From contig OX578139.1 of assembly GCA_951213105.1 (NCBI GenBank), positions 72,603,184 to 72,667,183 of the forward strand: DNA of 64,000 nt. Reading direction: 5' to 3'. Position numbers and translations under genes: made by a program. Below are positions 49,620-62,921 of this stretch, in pieces (position 1 is the stretch's first letter; the number at the start of each line of letters is the position of its first letter). The notes under the pieces were generated by a model. That model had not been told where the DNA came from and ran no database searches. It worked only from the letters and a program-made list of their open reading frames with translations. The stretch comes from Amaurobius ferox. Lineage: Eukaryota; Arthropoda; Arachnida; Araneae; Amaurobiidae.

Positions 49620-52122
49620 AAACCATAAAATCTACATATGATGTTGCTCAGAAAACGCTTCGGAAATCCTTGTGCAATTAAACCATGGAGGAAACCAATA
49701 TCGCTGTTTTAACGATCATTAACGTTTTAACGATCATTGTTTATTCTTTTGCTTCGTATAAGTCGGTTCAAAATTATGTTTCTGTACACATTTTGATGTA
49801 AACATGAATGCCAATAAACCATAAAATCTACATATGATGTTGCTCAGAAAACGCTTCGGAAATCCTTGTGCAATTAAACCATGGAGGAAACCAATATCGC
49901 TGTTTTAACGATCATTAACGTTTTAACGATCATTGTTTATTCTTTTGCTTCGTATAAGTTGGTTCAAAATGATGTTTCTGTACACATTTTGATGTAAACA
50001 TGAATGCCAAGAAACAATGTAATTTATTTCAAAGTTAAAATCTCTACGTTTATCGTAGAGTCGAAATCCAGTGGAACCATCAGGACTTTGTACAGAGACA
50101 AATCCAGAAAATTTAGACTTTTATCTTGGTTATACGGAGTTTCTGTTAACGTTTAACATTTTGGATAAAATCCAAAGAAAAGAATGTGCGTCATTGCAAG
50201 CTAAAAGGATGTCGTCAACGTAACGGATGCACAACAACTCGATCAAAAGGTGTGTGCCTTCTTCATATTTGTTAAGGTAAATGTCGGCAAGAATGGAGGA
50301 ACATCCTCCTCCGATTGGAATACCATGGAGTTGTTTCTAAAAATTTGTACCGTCGTACAAGACTGTTTCAAACAGTACAAGTTTAACCATAGACTTAAAT
50401 TTACATCTGGCAATATGTGTCTGCATATTATGTTTTTCGTAAATTCCCATTAGAATGGCAAACAAATCATTAATATCAATATTACTAAATAAATCGTTAA
50501 AATCGTAACTTTTATAAAGTAAATAATCAGAAATAGTTTTGATTTTTTCTATGACTTCAATACTATTACGTATAAAATAAACACCATTTTTTTAATTTTG
50601 ATCATCACGTCCTTTAAGATTAAAAGAAGTTTTTTATTTGCTGTTGCTAAATAAGTTTTATAACCATTAGTAATAGGGCGGAATTTTACAGGATTTTTAT
50701 GTAGTTTAGGAATTAAAGTAATATATGGAAATTTAATAGATTGTATTGTGTATCCCAATGATTTATAAATGGACTTGATACGGTTTTCGATATCAATTTT
50801 TGATGGTTTTAAGAGGCTATATACATTACGATCTTGGTAACATGTAATTAATAACTTATTATAAAGACGTTGACATGCAAATGCATAATTTGCTGTAACT
50901 TTGTCAACGTATGTAATTACGAAATTCTTTTGTAAAGTCATCAATTCATTTTTGTTGTATTGTTTTACAATTTCTTTTTCTCTCACGTTATTGTATGTTT
51001 TAAAAAATGCTTTTAAAACGGCTGATCTCTATTCATTATAAATGGAAGTGGGTACACTGTATTTTACTGCACACTTGTAGATGAATCTATCAATATTTTG
51101 TACAAGTATACTTCCAGTCGATCGATATTCGGCCATTCGAAATTTTGTGTCGAGTTTAATAAAAGGTTTTAAAGATGATGCTTGTAAAAGATCAAGATTT
51201 CCAGATATTACGTGACCATGATGGTTGTCGATAAAATTGGAATAATCCGTACAAGAACATTGCTGTTGACTGTAAATTACCTTGCTACATACTTTATTAT
51301 AGTTGAACAAGCTTCTGCATAACGGGTTGGCATATAAGCAATTTTAACGTGGATATTTGAAAGAGGGAACTTATCGTGTAATTTATTTATATAAGATGAA
51401 AGATTTACTTTATCAAAATTTTTATTTTTATAATTAATAAGCAGATATTCTTTATTGATATAAACAGGTTTGTTATTGATTAAAGATAAGTTCAAGCATT
51501 TAGCTCGTGATTTAATGTAATCCAAGAATATAGCAGCAGTATTAGTGTTTTGTGAAAAAAGGTCTTTAAAAATGTCACTATTACAAAATTCCCAGATATT
51601 TCTTAAAAATCTATTTATAACTCCGAAGATGCAGTTTTTAATTCATCTATGAGGTATTGTTACAATATCAACATAATTCTTTGCAAAATCTGTAAGATTC
51701 CGGATGGTGTCTTCAAGTTTTAATTTCCTTTTTCTTCCACCGCGTGTAATACGTGTAAAGGTACGATTGCGGTTGCAATGTCGCTGATTATTGATTACAA
51801 CATTTGAGTCGTGTTTTTGTATAAATTCGTAATTATAATTATTATTGTATAACATGGAATTCAGAACATAAGGATATAGAGTGTTATGAAGATTAATGTA
51901 ATAACTCTCCTACCATAGTCGTTCTTTGTGGTTGACAACAATATCCGGAATAGTTAACTGCATTGCATCAATGCCATGATCGCTAAAATGTCGAATTTCC
52001 ATAGATGCTTCAGTAGAAGGTTTTTTCTGTAATTTGTATATCTGGCTTCTATGTAAGTTAATTCTTACATTAATGCTGTCTTTAGTTTGGATGATATATT
52101 TTAAACCGGATACCTTACATTT
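49620..52122 (-). pseudogene. Penelope-like element copy 3, broken: N-terminal GIY-YIG plus RT
   Basis: Fragments in order on the minus strand: a GIY-YIG remnant (from about 52122: KYIIQTKD, an Arg-x-x-x-His helix, RHFSDHGID) with an in-frame TAG at 51910-51912; a basic linker; QCSCTDYSNF...GHVISGNL; LDTKFRM. The RT follows: ITYVDK, IPKLHKNPVKFRPIT, then after frameshifts LHGIPIGGGCSSILADIYLN, YVDD (about 50208-50223), FLDLSLYK, YDKRRDF, and a thumb [13 protein letters not shown] near 49970. Nuclease before RT repeats the permuted order of copy 2. At least three frame breaks make it inactive. The 3' end contains a 196-bp tandem duplication. Confidence 0.8.
49621..50010. repeat. 196-bp tandem duplication at the 3' end of Penelope copy 3
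   Basis: AACCATAAAATCTACATATG begins at 49621 and at 49817. The two units differ at only a few sites (for example TCGGTTCAAAATTATG against TTGGTTCAAAATGATG), so the duplication is recent. Each unit also holds a 16-bp internal repeat of TTTTAACGATCATTAACG type. Confidence 0.85.
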
Positions 52123-52149
52123 TATATAATATTACATTCGCTTTCTCAA

Positions 52150-54760
52150 TTATTGTTCATGGTGAAAGGGTAGGAATACGTAAATGTGGGGTGCAAAAAC
52201 TCAATATATTCAAAAATTTTAGAACATGCTACTATATATTCACTATTTAACACGGATGCTTTGGACCTACATGGAAAACTACGTATTTTAAAAGATCGAC
52301 ATTTGTTTTACAAGTAAAAGATAATGAAAGAATAATTCTGACCTAAAAGCAGTGATTGCTTATGCAAAGAACTGAAACCACAGCAGTTATATTATCAGAC
52401 TTTAGTGTCCGTTGTCGTTATTCTTGTTCATCAGCAATCATAATGAAAGAAATTTTCTATACAAAGTTATTGGCTATCTTAATATCCAAGTTAGCACGTA
52501 TTTTATCACCTCTTTTCTAAGAAACAGAATTTTGGGTGATAAAGCAGACGAAAGAGTTAGTGTGCCCTGAAAAGAGTATTATAAAATTTAAAGAACTTCA
52601 AAGGAATGCATTCTAGTGTTCTAAAAATTCCCCCATAAAATGCCTAAAATGCAAATTAACTTCAGAATAACTGAATATTTTGAACCTTAACTGTTCCATC
52701 AATTTTTATTTTATAGTGGACAACGATAATCATAAACGCTCATTGATAATGTTATGGACTTGAATGTAGTTCTTTGCATTTTGTTACGCCTACTCTTGAC
52801 TATAAATTTTCTTTTGACATATTTCATAAAAATAAATATGTTTATTTGCATTCACATCGCCACTGTAGCTTTCATTTGACCTCAGATCGAAGAGTACGCA
52901 ATCGAAAAAATTTTAGATCTCAAGCTACAATAAATTCCATCGCTACAGCTGAAAGCACCGACTGTTCCCTAAGAGACAACAATAGCGGCGAAACAAGTCG
53001 ATATAAGGTGATGGGATAACTGTATGGCTGAGGTTTTAACTTTTTACAAAGCCTATTTGAGGGTAGAGGATTGATTTTATCATCTTGAATCCGAGACTTT
53101 TGCTAACAAAAAAAAAACCTACCTACATTTCCAAAAAACGTATTCGAACATGAAAAGTTGGAGGCATATTTCCACTCAAGAAACACAGCATAGACAAGCG
53201 GTTGCAATGCTCGAAATGCAACTGCTACAATGTTAGGGAATCTAGCTTCTAGTCTCGAATTTCATCTGCTCCGACACTTTTCCAAAAATGCGTGTATAAA
53301 TTTTTTCTATGTTTTCTAACATGATATGTAGATTAAATACACTTTCCCACAGAATTTTTTCCATGAAAGGGATTTCACCTTTAGCACTTTTGGACATCTA
53401 CGATTGCTCAATAAATCTTTTCCTCCTGGCAACAAAAGTTGTGCAATTCTTCAATGAAAACAAAGAAAGTTCTGCGAACTGTATTACAATATTTTGCTGC
53501 ATATTGCCAGGTGATTTTGGAGAAATCAAAGGATTGGCGAAATTCGAATTGTCCATGAAGCAATATTAAAGTAGTATGAAAAGCTGCTCTTGAAAAAGAA
53601 AAATACTATTTTTAATAAAAATTAAAATGTAGGTATTTAATAAAATTATTGTTATGCAAAAGGAAATTTTTCGTAAAAGAGCATTGGCGAGTCTCACAAA
53701 ATCAGCCTCCGCACCGTAGTCGGTCAGCAGGCCAAGGGTTCTGTTAAAGAAATATCTAAATTTTGTTGTTAGAATATTTTTTTATTTACAGGCAAGGTCA
53801 CATGCGTCGCACCTCACATTTTGCAATAGAGAAATGGAAAATAAGTTTTCCTTTTCTTTTACTACAAAGGAATCTCCACTACAATACCTGAAGTAAAATG
53901 TTATTAAAAATCTCATCATACGAAGAAATGCCTTATGTGCAATTAGAATAAGAGATTAATTAAACACATTATTCAAATTTTATTAGAACGCTGCGGTATA
54001 TGAGAGCAGAAATGCAAAATGAATGTATCTTTCATTTTCTTTCCTTCTCTGTTTCTTAATCAAATTCTGCATGAAGATGGGTGGAACGAAAACTATTGTT
54101 TTTTTAGTAATTTATTTTTAATGTAATAAGATATTTGTTTGTTTTTTTTCAGAAAATCCCCGAAGTTAATAATATATTACTATTTTTTGAATTCGTACTG
54201 CATTTACCCGTCGAAAGTATCAAATGGAAGAATGATGTATTTCAACATAGATTGAAGATTGTTATAACGTTACATCACCATAAGCTCATGGATATTTACA
54301 TTTTATATAGAGTACCGCTTTTCGACAGGAAAAAGTAATTGAGAATTATTACTATTGTAATAGTAAAGTCCAATGGTGTATGTTATTAAGACTTTGAATT
54401 GAATGGCTTTTGCTGGATGTTGTGTATTTTCAGCCTGACGCCTCAAATCCATGGTCTCACACTATGAACATTCATCATAAAACTCCATTCAAGGCGATCT
54501 AAAAAGATTGTCCTCTTTATGATCGCAACTAAAACAGATGGAATGAAGCTAATGGGTATTTTTCGAAGGATATACTGGATTCTTCAATAATATTGCATGA
54601 CAAATTCCATAAGTGTACTCTTCAGGTACACTATTGTAAATTATCCATGCCCGATAAAGTAAAAGAGATTGCAGAGTCTACTTGCGGATAATTTTATAAG
54701 TTAGGTTCACGGACTTGGTAATGAAGAAACAATAGTAATAAAGCAGTAAAGTAATGATAG
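52150..54760. other. Stretch without recognisable genes
   Basis: Several frames of 65-90 codons, none with recognisable motifs. A pyrimidine-tract acceptor-like TTTTTTTTCAG precedes one at 54152, but nothing else supports an exon. Confidence 0.45.
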
Positions 54761-54769
54761 CAGTATTAT

Positions 54770-55300
54770 TCAAATGACGGCATTGAAATATAAATTGCCT
54801 GGTTTAAATATCTCTAAAACGCAATACATTCCACGGTAATATTTTTAAAACTATCATAATACTACGATAATTTATTATATTTGAAAACTTCACCGAAAAC
54901 AACAGAAATAAATTCAAATGACGTCATAGAAAAAATAACACGCCTGGATCTCTCTATAAAAGCAGGATTTCATTCATAACTTTCTCCATTTCATTCATCA
55001 CAATACTATAATAATTTATTTTATTTAAAAATTAAGACCATGGAGCTACAATTCATAAACTTTATGCTTAAAACTTCATCGAAAAAAATCGTCCTTCTGT
55101 TTATAAAATCAATTAATATTTCATTCATATCAGCCATGCAGACTCCATGGACTGAATTATTTTGTGTTAAAGAAATACAGTAATTCTAATACAACTCATT
55201 CTACATATTTTGCTGTTTACATTTTACATAGGTGAAAAATAGGCTTAGTTGTAGAAATAATCAAATTTGAATGAGAATTTAAACTCAAATATATTGTCAT
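54770..55300 (+). repeat. TATA-bearing repeat R4, copy 1
   Basis: Shares long blocks with 59127-59700 in order: TCTCTAAAACGCAATACATT, AATACTACGATAATTTATT, AACTTCACCGAAAACAA, CTCTCTATAAAAGCAGG (TATA box-like), ATGCTTAAAACTTCATCGAA, TTTCATTCATATC, GTAGAAATAATCAAA. It could be a solo LTR or a duplicated promoter region. Confidence 0.5.
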
Positions 55301-55309
55301 TGTGTTGTT

Positions 55310-56800
55310 TTAGTATGTAGATGCACAGAATGTAAGCAAAAATAAAGTAGTTTTAGGACGCATACAACACTCAATATGAATTAAAAAGAACTTTAAAAAA
55401 TCACGAGTTTGAAACAAGATGGATGCCATATATCATTTTGAAGTGGGTCATGTGATCGTTTCATATCAGGGTCACGTGATCGCTTCATATAAGCTGTGTA
55501 ATTATTATTTTAATTTTTATTTAAAAAACTACTGAATATATTTCGCTGAATTTTTTTTATATATATTTTATGGAACAATTTGACTATTACCTAAAATTTT
55601 CGAAGCAATTTGTGAGTTTTAAATCCGCTAAAAAAATATTTGAAAAATTCGGTCCCATAGGGCTCAATGTATTTCATTTTTTCAACCCGGGTTCAATCCA
55701 AAACTAATTGGGTGATATTATTCATTTATATTCCCATAGGTCCTACAGACCGTCTGAACAACATACTAAAATTTCATTTTGATTAAGTCATTTTTACGGC
55801 AGTTATCGTGCTAACGGACAGACAGACAGACAGAAAGAATGAACAATGTCATAAACACTTTTCAACTTTGTTGTAAAGTGTTAAAAAGTATATATTATCA
55901 CAGACTATTAATACAGATAAATTTAGGTGACTGACCTTTCACCAACTTAAATACAGAAAGTTTAAAAGTTTTCGGAAAATAAATATAACAGATTAATACG
56001 TGACGGAATCAACGTACGAATGAAAAAACGTATTTACATTTATTTAGTCCTATCCTGATCACATCAATTGCTAACCTAACCTGCATGAGACGTTTGCATA
56101 TAAAAAATCGAGTAACGCCTCATGTTCCAAATATATTTCCAGACAGTGCTGTCTTGTATTTTGCATGCCATATAATTCACGAAAAATTTTAAAACATATG
56201 TTTGAATTTCGTGCAAAAACAATTTGTCCGTAATCCTGGATGACTTCATTTACGAATCACTTTATGCAGTTCTTTAGAATCATATTTTTTGAATCCACCT
56301 AAATATTTTTTAAAATATGAGTTATGGTCTTGGGTATTTCAAAAAAAGAGAAAACTGCAATAGATTTTCTGTCAACGAAATCTTTTGTGTTGTTCGATAT
56401 CGAAAATCAATTTGTTAGAAAAATATATCGGCAACAGATGAATGTTTATGAAACGTATTTTGTATTTTTTAAATCTTTTAAAATGCTGTTTTTCGTTCAG
56501 AAAAGCGCATAAATAGTTTTAAAATTTAAAAATATACTTTGTGATTTTAATGCTCTATTTGTTTTGTCACTATTGTAGAAGATATTAGTTTTTTTTTTTA
56601 CAAAATTCCATAGAATTAACTTATAAAAATGCATTTCTAACTTTGAAAGAATGAAGATTAAAACTATAATTTATATAAATAAAATTGAAAATGTGTGCGT
56701 GCGTGTGTGTGTGTGTATATGTTTGCAGGATTCTTGCAATATTCTGCGGGATTCAAATTTCACAGGAATGACTCGATTATTTTTACATGTATCACCCTAA
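55310..56800. other. Stretch without recognisable genes
   Basis: A short direct repeat GGTCA(C/T)GTGATCG(C/T)TTCATAT lies at about 55446 and 55469. A (GACA)n patch is at 55817. A (TG)n run near 56696 precedes the palindrome. Confidence 0.5.
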
Positions 56801-56816
56801 CTTATAAATATATATA

Positions 56817-56930
56817 ATGTCATCCATTCATTTCTAAAAGTACTTTTAAAAAGTAATTAAAAATATACTTTTAACATTAATTTCAAATTAAAAATAGACT
56901 TTTAACTAGAAATGAGTGGATGACATTGTT
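56817..56930. repeat. Palindromic repeat
   Basis: AATGTCATCCATTCATTTCTA and TAGAAATGAGTGGATGACAT are inverted ends of a ~113-bp snapback with AAAAATA-TACTTTTAA repeats inside. Possibly MITE-like. Confidence 0.6.
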
Positions 56931-57049
56931 CACAATACGAGAATATAGGTTTCAATCACATTTTTTTTTAATTCTCCCGAAGTTTCAGACGCACAGGGAT
57001 CGCTTACATATTTAATGATCTGAATGATTTTTTTTCATATTATAAAAGG

Positions 57050-57209
57050 TCATAATAAAAGGTTTTCCCACCAAACCGGAATCCAGGTTTGAGATAATTT
57101 TTTTAACCAAATTTTTGCTTCCATTATATAAAACTTTGATGGAAGCAAAAATTTGGTTAAAAAATTATCTCGAATTTGGATTCCGGTTTGTGTGGGAAAA
57201 CTTTTATGT
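57050..57209. repeat. Near-perfect hairpin, arms ~72 bp
   Basis: AAAGGTTTTCCCACCAAACC, AACCAAATTTTTGCTTCCAT and their complements form long arms with a ~15-bp centre at 57125-57138. Noncoding, possibly a small MITE. Confidence 0.75.
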
Positions 57210-57451
57210 TCGGGATGTTTTATGTTAGGGTTTACTTGTTACGTTAAAGCATTTTTATGTTTTATGGGTTATTTAAATATACAGTCTCTGCGGAAGTCAG
57301 ATTAATTTTCGACTGTTTTCAGAAACCATTTTTGGACAAAAGTAAAATTTTGGCAACATGACATCATGGCCTATCGGACCCAAAAATTAACTCAATTTTA
57401 TTACTGGATCATACTCGTATGATTATTGCTGTAACATTCGAAAGCAAATAC

Positions 57452-57730
57452 GTGGGGCGGGACATCCCAGTGGTTAAGGCACGGAGATTGCAATCGGAGA
57501 ACCTAAGTCTGATTCCCAACTCTGTCCATACTGTCCCCATATTCAGGAAGAATAGAGACACATTAAATAGGTCAGGAAGTCCTTCTAAGAGCTTCGTGGC
57601 AGGGAAAGGAGTGTACGGTCCCTTTGGGTGTCGCTCCCACTGGATTTCGGTCTAAATTGGGTGGCACGCTCCCGCCTCCAACCAAATACCTTACACTTCG
57701 GGTAGGTTGGACGGTTTGTGTTGAAAGAAA
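57452..57730 (+). mobile_element. tRNA-derived SINE, diverged copy, 12-bp TSD
   Basis: GAAAGCAAATAC (57440-57451) and GAAAGCAAACAC (57731-57742) are the TSD with one change. The 279-bp element keeps the A-box part (CATCCCAGTGGTTAAGGC), the body and the TTGGACGGTTTGTG tail, with a GAAA-rich end instead of (CAA)n. Confidence 0.85.
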
Positions 57731-58782
57731 GAAAGCAAACACTTGTTTTATTGCTCATCATTTTCTGTGTTAACTATCTTGTAAAACACACAACAAGTTA
57801 TCTCAAATATTACTGTGATATGAAATTTTATTTCTGAAATCTGCATTGTAAAAGTAACATTTTACTTTAATTTAGTTACTTTTCCGAAGCATTAATTTTT
57901 TTTCAATAATTTTTCCTGTATTATAATTTTAATGTTTAACCTAATTATTTACATTTCAAGGAAGTAAATATTATTTTTATTTAGTTGTGTTGATAGTAAC
58001 TTTCTCAAGTCTGCCGATTACATTCTGGAAATGTAAGTAATGATTTGAATTACATTGCATTCACACCCTTCTAAAGAGGGACTGGCCTGTTCATAGTTAA
58101 ACGGGGCCTTGGCCTGAGGCTTCTGAATTTAGAGATAACAAAATTTACTACAGATTTTTGAAATTAAAAAAATTTAACCCGGACCTTCTGGTTTGTTTCC
58201 AAACACATTACCACCAACTGCATTTCTAAAACGCTTTACTAAACATATTTGTAAACTCTAACACGTAGTTCATTTAAGGTGGTTCGGAAAGCAAAATTTT
58301 ATTTTTTCTATTTTTAGCAGGTTTGTAATGAATTTTTTCCTGTAAAATGTGTCTATATAAAGATCACATTACATATGAAAAATTATAAAATATTTTAAAA
58401 TTTTATTTAAAATTAAATTTAATTAAACAAGTTTGATTTTTATATATATGATGCAGTGGTAATAAAAGGTGTTACACGTTCACAGTATGCAAAAGTGACA
58501 ATATGGCACCAGCCCTAGACATGAAGACACCAGTTTTTATGATGGGGCGGCCAGTCATTTATGACCAAGATTTTTAATTATGACCACATGGCACGTCAGT
58601 TTCATAGACGCAAGCAATGCCGCAGGGACTATAGGCGATTCTACAATGAAGCTCAGTCGAAGCTCCACTGGAACCAATGGGGAAAAGGATCACATAGAGC
58701 CATTGGGAACAAGGGGGAACCCACAGAGTCCCACCACACAACACAATTGAAAAATTTCTTTATTCTAACACTTCGATTTTAC

Positions 58783-59076
58783 CGTTGTTGTTATTGTTGA
58801 AACCCAGACCGTCCGACCTACCAGAAAGGTTTAAGGTAACAATTTGGACGGTCGGGAAGTGTCACACAATTTAGACCGGAACCCAGTGGGGGAGGCATCC
58901 ACAGGGACCGTACCCTCCTTCCCCTACCACGAACCTCTCGGAAGGACTTTTGGACCCACATGTTTAACGTGATCGTACTCCGCATGAACACGGCGGCAGT
59001 TTTGGCAGTGGCTGGAATCGAACCCGGGCCTACCGAGTGCAACTCCAGCGCGCTAACCAATGAGCTACCGCGCCCC
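58783..59076 (-). mobile_element. tRNA-derived SINE, full copy, 9-bp TSD
   Basis: CGATTTTAC at 58774-58782 and 59077-59085 is the TSD. The minus strand has the A box (GGTAGCTCATTGGTTAGCGC), B box GGTTCGATTCC, body, 3' hairpin GACCGTCC/GGACGGTC and TGGGTTTCAACAATAACAA tail. Close to the copy at 31557. Confidence 0.92.
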
Positions 59077-59126
59077 CGATTTTACAGTTGACATGACGAT
59101 GTGGTGTCACCACTTATGAGACGTTT

Positions 59127-59700
59127 CCATAATTTTATTTAAACATCTCTAAAATGCGATACATTCAGAGGTGATATTTTTGAAATTATCACAATACTAC
59201 AATAATTTATTACTTTTGAAAACTTCATCGAAAACAAATGAACTTTATTCAAATAACGTCATCGAAATATAAATCGGCAGGCTCTCTATATAAAAGCCGT
59301 GAATATTCCATTCATAAACAGGTTTCCATTCCTTGCAATCAGCGCCTATATTTTTAAAATTATAACAATACCACAATAATTTATTTTACTTAAAAACTAA
59401 AAACCATGGAGGTAAAAGTACTTTCTAACTCCATGCTTAAAACTTCATCGAAAAAGCAATACCACAGAATCGTCTACTTCTCTATGTGAAATCAATGAAT
59501 GTTTCATTCATATCGGCTATACTGCAGACTCCACAGCTACATAATACATGTAAATAATTTTGCATTAAAGAAATTCAGCAATTATTATACAACTCATCTT
59601 ACAGCTTGATGTGTTTACATTTTCCATTTGTAAAAATTAGGCCTCGTTGTAGAAATAATCAAAGTTTGATGATCATTTAAACTCAACTATGTTGTAAAGT
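59127..59700 (+). repeat. TATA-bearing repeat R4, copy 2
   Basis: Partner of 54770-55300, with CTCTCTATATAAAAGCCG in the same position. The ~3.8 kb between the copies shows no retrotransposon genes. Confidence 0.5.
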
Positions 59701-59709
59701 GTTAAAATA

Positions 59710-60665
59710 TTTATTTTATTGATTAAATGTAAAAATGAAATAAATGAATAAAATCTGATTTTGATATCAGACGGTCACTCATCCACTGAGATATTCACTA
59801 CTGTTTTCTATGAAAAATACATATTTTTAATTGATTGCTTGTACATGTGCGCATTTATAGTAGATATTTTTTAACAACTTTTCTAATATATTCATAGGAC
59901 AATGTACTATAGACTACAATCTTTAAATAATAAATGTATTATCAAAACTCCCCTCGAACTATTTGACTGCAATACGCCGATGAGATTAAATCTCAAAAGC
60001 TATTATTGCTTAGTGCTTTAAAAACATTGGTATTATAAATCACCATTTACTTAACATTCTTGGGAATCACCCTGTATATCTTAATAAGTAAAAGTCATTT
60101 ATTCGACTATATGAAATACTTTATTTATTCAAATAAAAGGAACATATTTTATACATTGTTCATGAAAAGTATACACAAATTGAAATCATGCAAAAAGCAG
60201 ACGATCTCGTATACATATTTGTCTTTAAATATCCATCACGATTTTGATAGACAATAGAATATTTTAAATGTGCCTCGCATACAAAATTTCCAGGCAGCAT
60301 TTCTCCGAAGTCAATATTATTTTAATTGAGAAAGATTATTTTCAAGAATATTCATTATTCGAGGTATCATTAATACTTGTGGAGCTATCAAGATAACTAT
60401 TTCCCAAACTATACTGGAAAATTAATCCTCATAATACCGGAGTAGCGAACGATCATTACGAAAAGTGACAGTAATGTGTTATTCATAGACGGTGTATTTA
60501 GTGTTTTGGAAATAATTGAGGTTGCTTAGATATTTTTGCAGTATATAAAGAAAAATTTCTTAGATATATCCAAGGTAATCAAAAAAAAAAATTTAAATCA
60601 AATAATATACCGCGAAATTGAAATAGTAGATATTTTTTCAGTTAGATAACACAAATGCATCATTA
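59710..60665. other. Stretch without recognisable genes
   Basis: Nothing recognised. Confidence 0.45.
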
Positions 60666-60672
60666 AAAAAAA

Positions 60673-61070
60673 TCTGATGTGGGCAGCACATGACTTTTTC
60701 AACATAATGCAATGAATCCACTCCTTTCACGGTGAAATAATGATGAATATGATGTACCGCACAATACTTTAGTGCTCTACCGGATGACAGCATTTAAAAC
60801 TACGCATTTCGAAGGTCCCAATTAACTTATACTTCTACAAACTATAACAGTTATTAATATTGAGAGCATCCGCAATAAGCAATACAGTTCATATATTAAA
60901 ATATTTTAGTAATTAATTTATAAATTTGGCGACATTTTCGTTATCGCCAATTTTGCAATTTTAAAGATATTGTCATCAATCTGGAGCGAAATATTACCAA
61001 CTTAGCGGCATTTCACTAAATGAGTCACCAAGTTTGTCAAATTCATCGCCAAGTGTTACAGACAAATAGA
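60673..61070 (+). repeat. H-family element, decayed 5' part
   Basis: Begins TCTGATGTGGGCAGCACATG after an A-run and continues to GCGACATTTTCGTTATCGCC-like and ATTCATCGCCAAGTGTTA blocks. The 3' half is missing. Confidence 0.6.
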
Positions 61071-61328
61071 GAGAAGAGCATTTCTTATATACGACAAAAA
61101 AATATCGACGTACCCCGCAAAATAATCCGATAGCAATGAAACTTTACACAAACCCCTTTCGATCGAATAGGCAAATGATCAAAAATTCGCAGCCAATGAA
61201 TGTATAGTTGGAACAACAGCACATAGAAACTGAGCACCATGGTGGTGTATATAATTTGCTAACCTCGCTTATAGGAACAAAGCGTGCAGTGGATTTCGAT
61301 TGCGTTTGCGTACCTTGATTGTAACAAT

Positions 61329-61660
61329 GCCTCGCCGGCGAATTCACGGCCACTGCGAGCACGTGAAGGAGTTTGAAAGAGTGCTGTCGGACTGCATGAG
61401 GCTGAGTGAGCACACCGATGAATCGTTCGACATTGGGGTAGCAGCGATGCAGCAATTAGACGATGTTGGCAGGAATGTGTCCTGAATGGCAGATTTCAGC
61501 GGCCAGCGGACGGCCTAGAGCGACGACAGAACGGGAAGTTGAAGCGATTGTCAGAGCAGTTGTGACAGTATGTGATTCGTCGTTATCAACCATCCAACGC
61601 GTGACAAACACGGAAGTGACCACCCGAACCATTAATAGAAGACCACGGGGCGGAATCTAT
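61329..61660 (+). pseudogene. Tc1-like transposase, N-terminal fragment
   Basis: Starts MPRRRIHGHCEHVKEFERV, the usual beginning of a Tc1-like DNA-binding domain. After a frameshift near 61485 it continues SGRPRATTEREVEAIVRAVV and DSSLSTIQRVTNTEVTTRTI, the second helix-turn-helix region. No catalytic domain follows. It belongs to a different subfamily from the element at 17803. No TIRs were found around it. Confidence 0.75.
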
Positions 61661-61759
61661 ACTCGCGGCGCCCATTATGCCTCCTACAGTCCAGGCAATA
61701 GGGGATTTTACTTGGAAAAAGTCATGATATTTCTGGAATTAGGCTTACTTTATGTTTTT

Positions 61760-62525
61760 TAGGTCGTAGAATCCGAATTTTGTACTTCCTAACAAAAATT
61801 CCATCGCAGCCCCCAAATTTTGTAAAAAAACAATAAAAAATCTGTTTTTTTGAAATAAAATCGGTTTTTGTTTAGTTTAGGGAAAAAACACCTAGAAATT
61901 TGGAAAGTAGACAAAATTTGCAACAAAAAAGATCTTAAGACATTTTGAAGTAGATCGAAAGGTGGCACCAGCCCGCTTCGGAATATGCGGTAAGTTACGC
62001 AACTCCGTTTATTAACCACTTACGTCGTTTACGCTCGCTCCTCATTCTTCCTTTTTTCAGAATCTGGGAGTCCCCAACCCACTACCTATTCCTAAGGATA
62101 AAGAAGGGGAAGTGCTTTCCATTGTAAAACCCTGGAAACAGGACGTTTTTCCAGTCGAAGTAATTGTGAAATTTACAATAAAGACCAAGAAAGTGCAATA
62201 ATATTACAAGGTAGTTAAAACATGATTTAATAGTTCTGAGCCTAGTCTTTTGCCCAAGTCTAATCGAAAATGAGAAAAAAGGGGTACAGAGATGCATTTG
62301 TTGTTGGCATTATTTATTTATTTTGTACAGGTTAGGACCCCTATTTTCGAGCTTTTTTCTGTTAAAATTAGGAACATACGACAAAAACTGAGCTGATTTT
62401 ATATGATTGTTACGTCGCAGATTGGAAAAGATAAACTTATTTTTGTTTTGAAAAGAAGAAAAGAAAAAGTATTGAAAAATTATCACATATCTGAGTCTGT
62501 TTTTCGGGAGATAAGTTTAAATTAT
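61760..62525. other. Stretch without recognisable genes
   Basis: Nothing recognised apart from A/T runs. Confidence 0.4.
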
Positions 62526-62530
62526 TCTTC

Positions 62531-62622
62531 TCACTTGACTGCAGCCGAGGGCCCAGGTTCATTTACGCCACCTTGATCACTGTCAGATCTGCCAGATGTT
62601 GCTCCGTGGGTTTCACTCAAAT
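62531..62622 (-). CDS. Candidate terminal exon (hypothetical)
   Basis: On the minus strand the acceptor-like CCCGTATGTTTCAG is followed by 92 nt: two bases completing a codon, then 29 codons (LSETHGATSGRSDSDQGG, ending PSAAVK) and TGA. The polar, acidic, Gly/Ser-rich composition and the higher GC differ from surrounding AT-rich noise. No upstream exon with matching phase was found. No family recognised. Confidence 0.3.
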
Positions 62623-62921
62623 CTGAAACATACGGGAATATTTGTCAGCAAAGCTGAAAACTAAGTTCATGCGTAACAAAGATATAATTTGTTTTGAGTC
62701 TCGTTTTTAAAGCGGATTGATTGACCGATCGATTAACCAATGGATTTTATTCATAGCGCAGTTGCAAAATCTTACCAGAAAAAGGGAAAAATTAGTTTAT
62801 TTATGTTCGGAAAATGTTAATTTTTCGACCAAACCTGCAACTTTGGTTTATTGAGCGATTAATTCGTTTGTTTGATAGAAAATTTGATAGAGAGAAAGAA
62901 GGAGGTAAAAAAACATCTAAT

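Noticed and set aside
54135..54338. Possible exon after a TTTTTTTTCAG acceptor
   Set aside because: No matching donor, no recognisable motif and ordinary AT-rich codon content.
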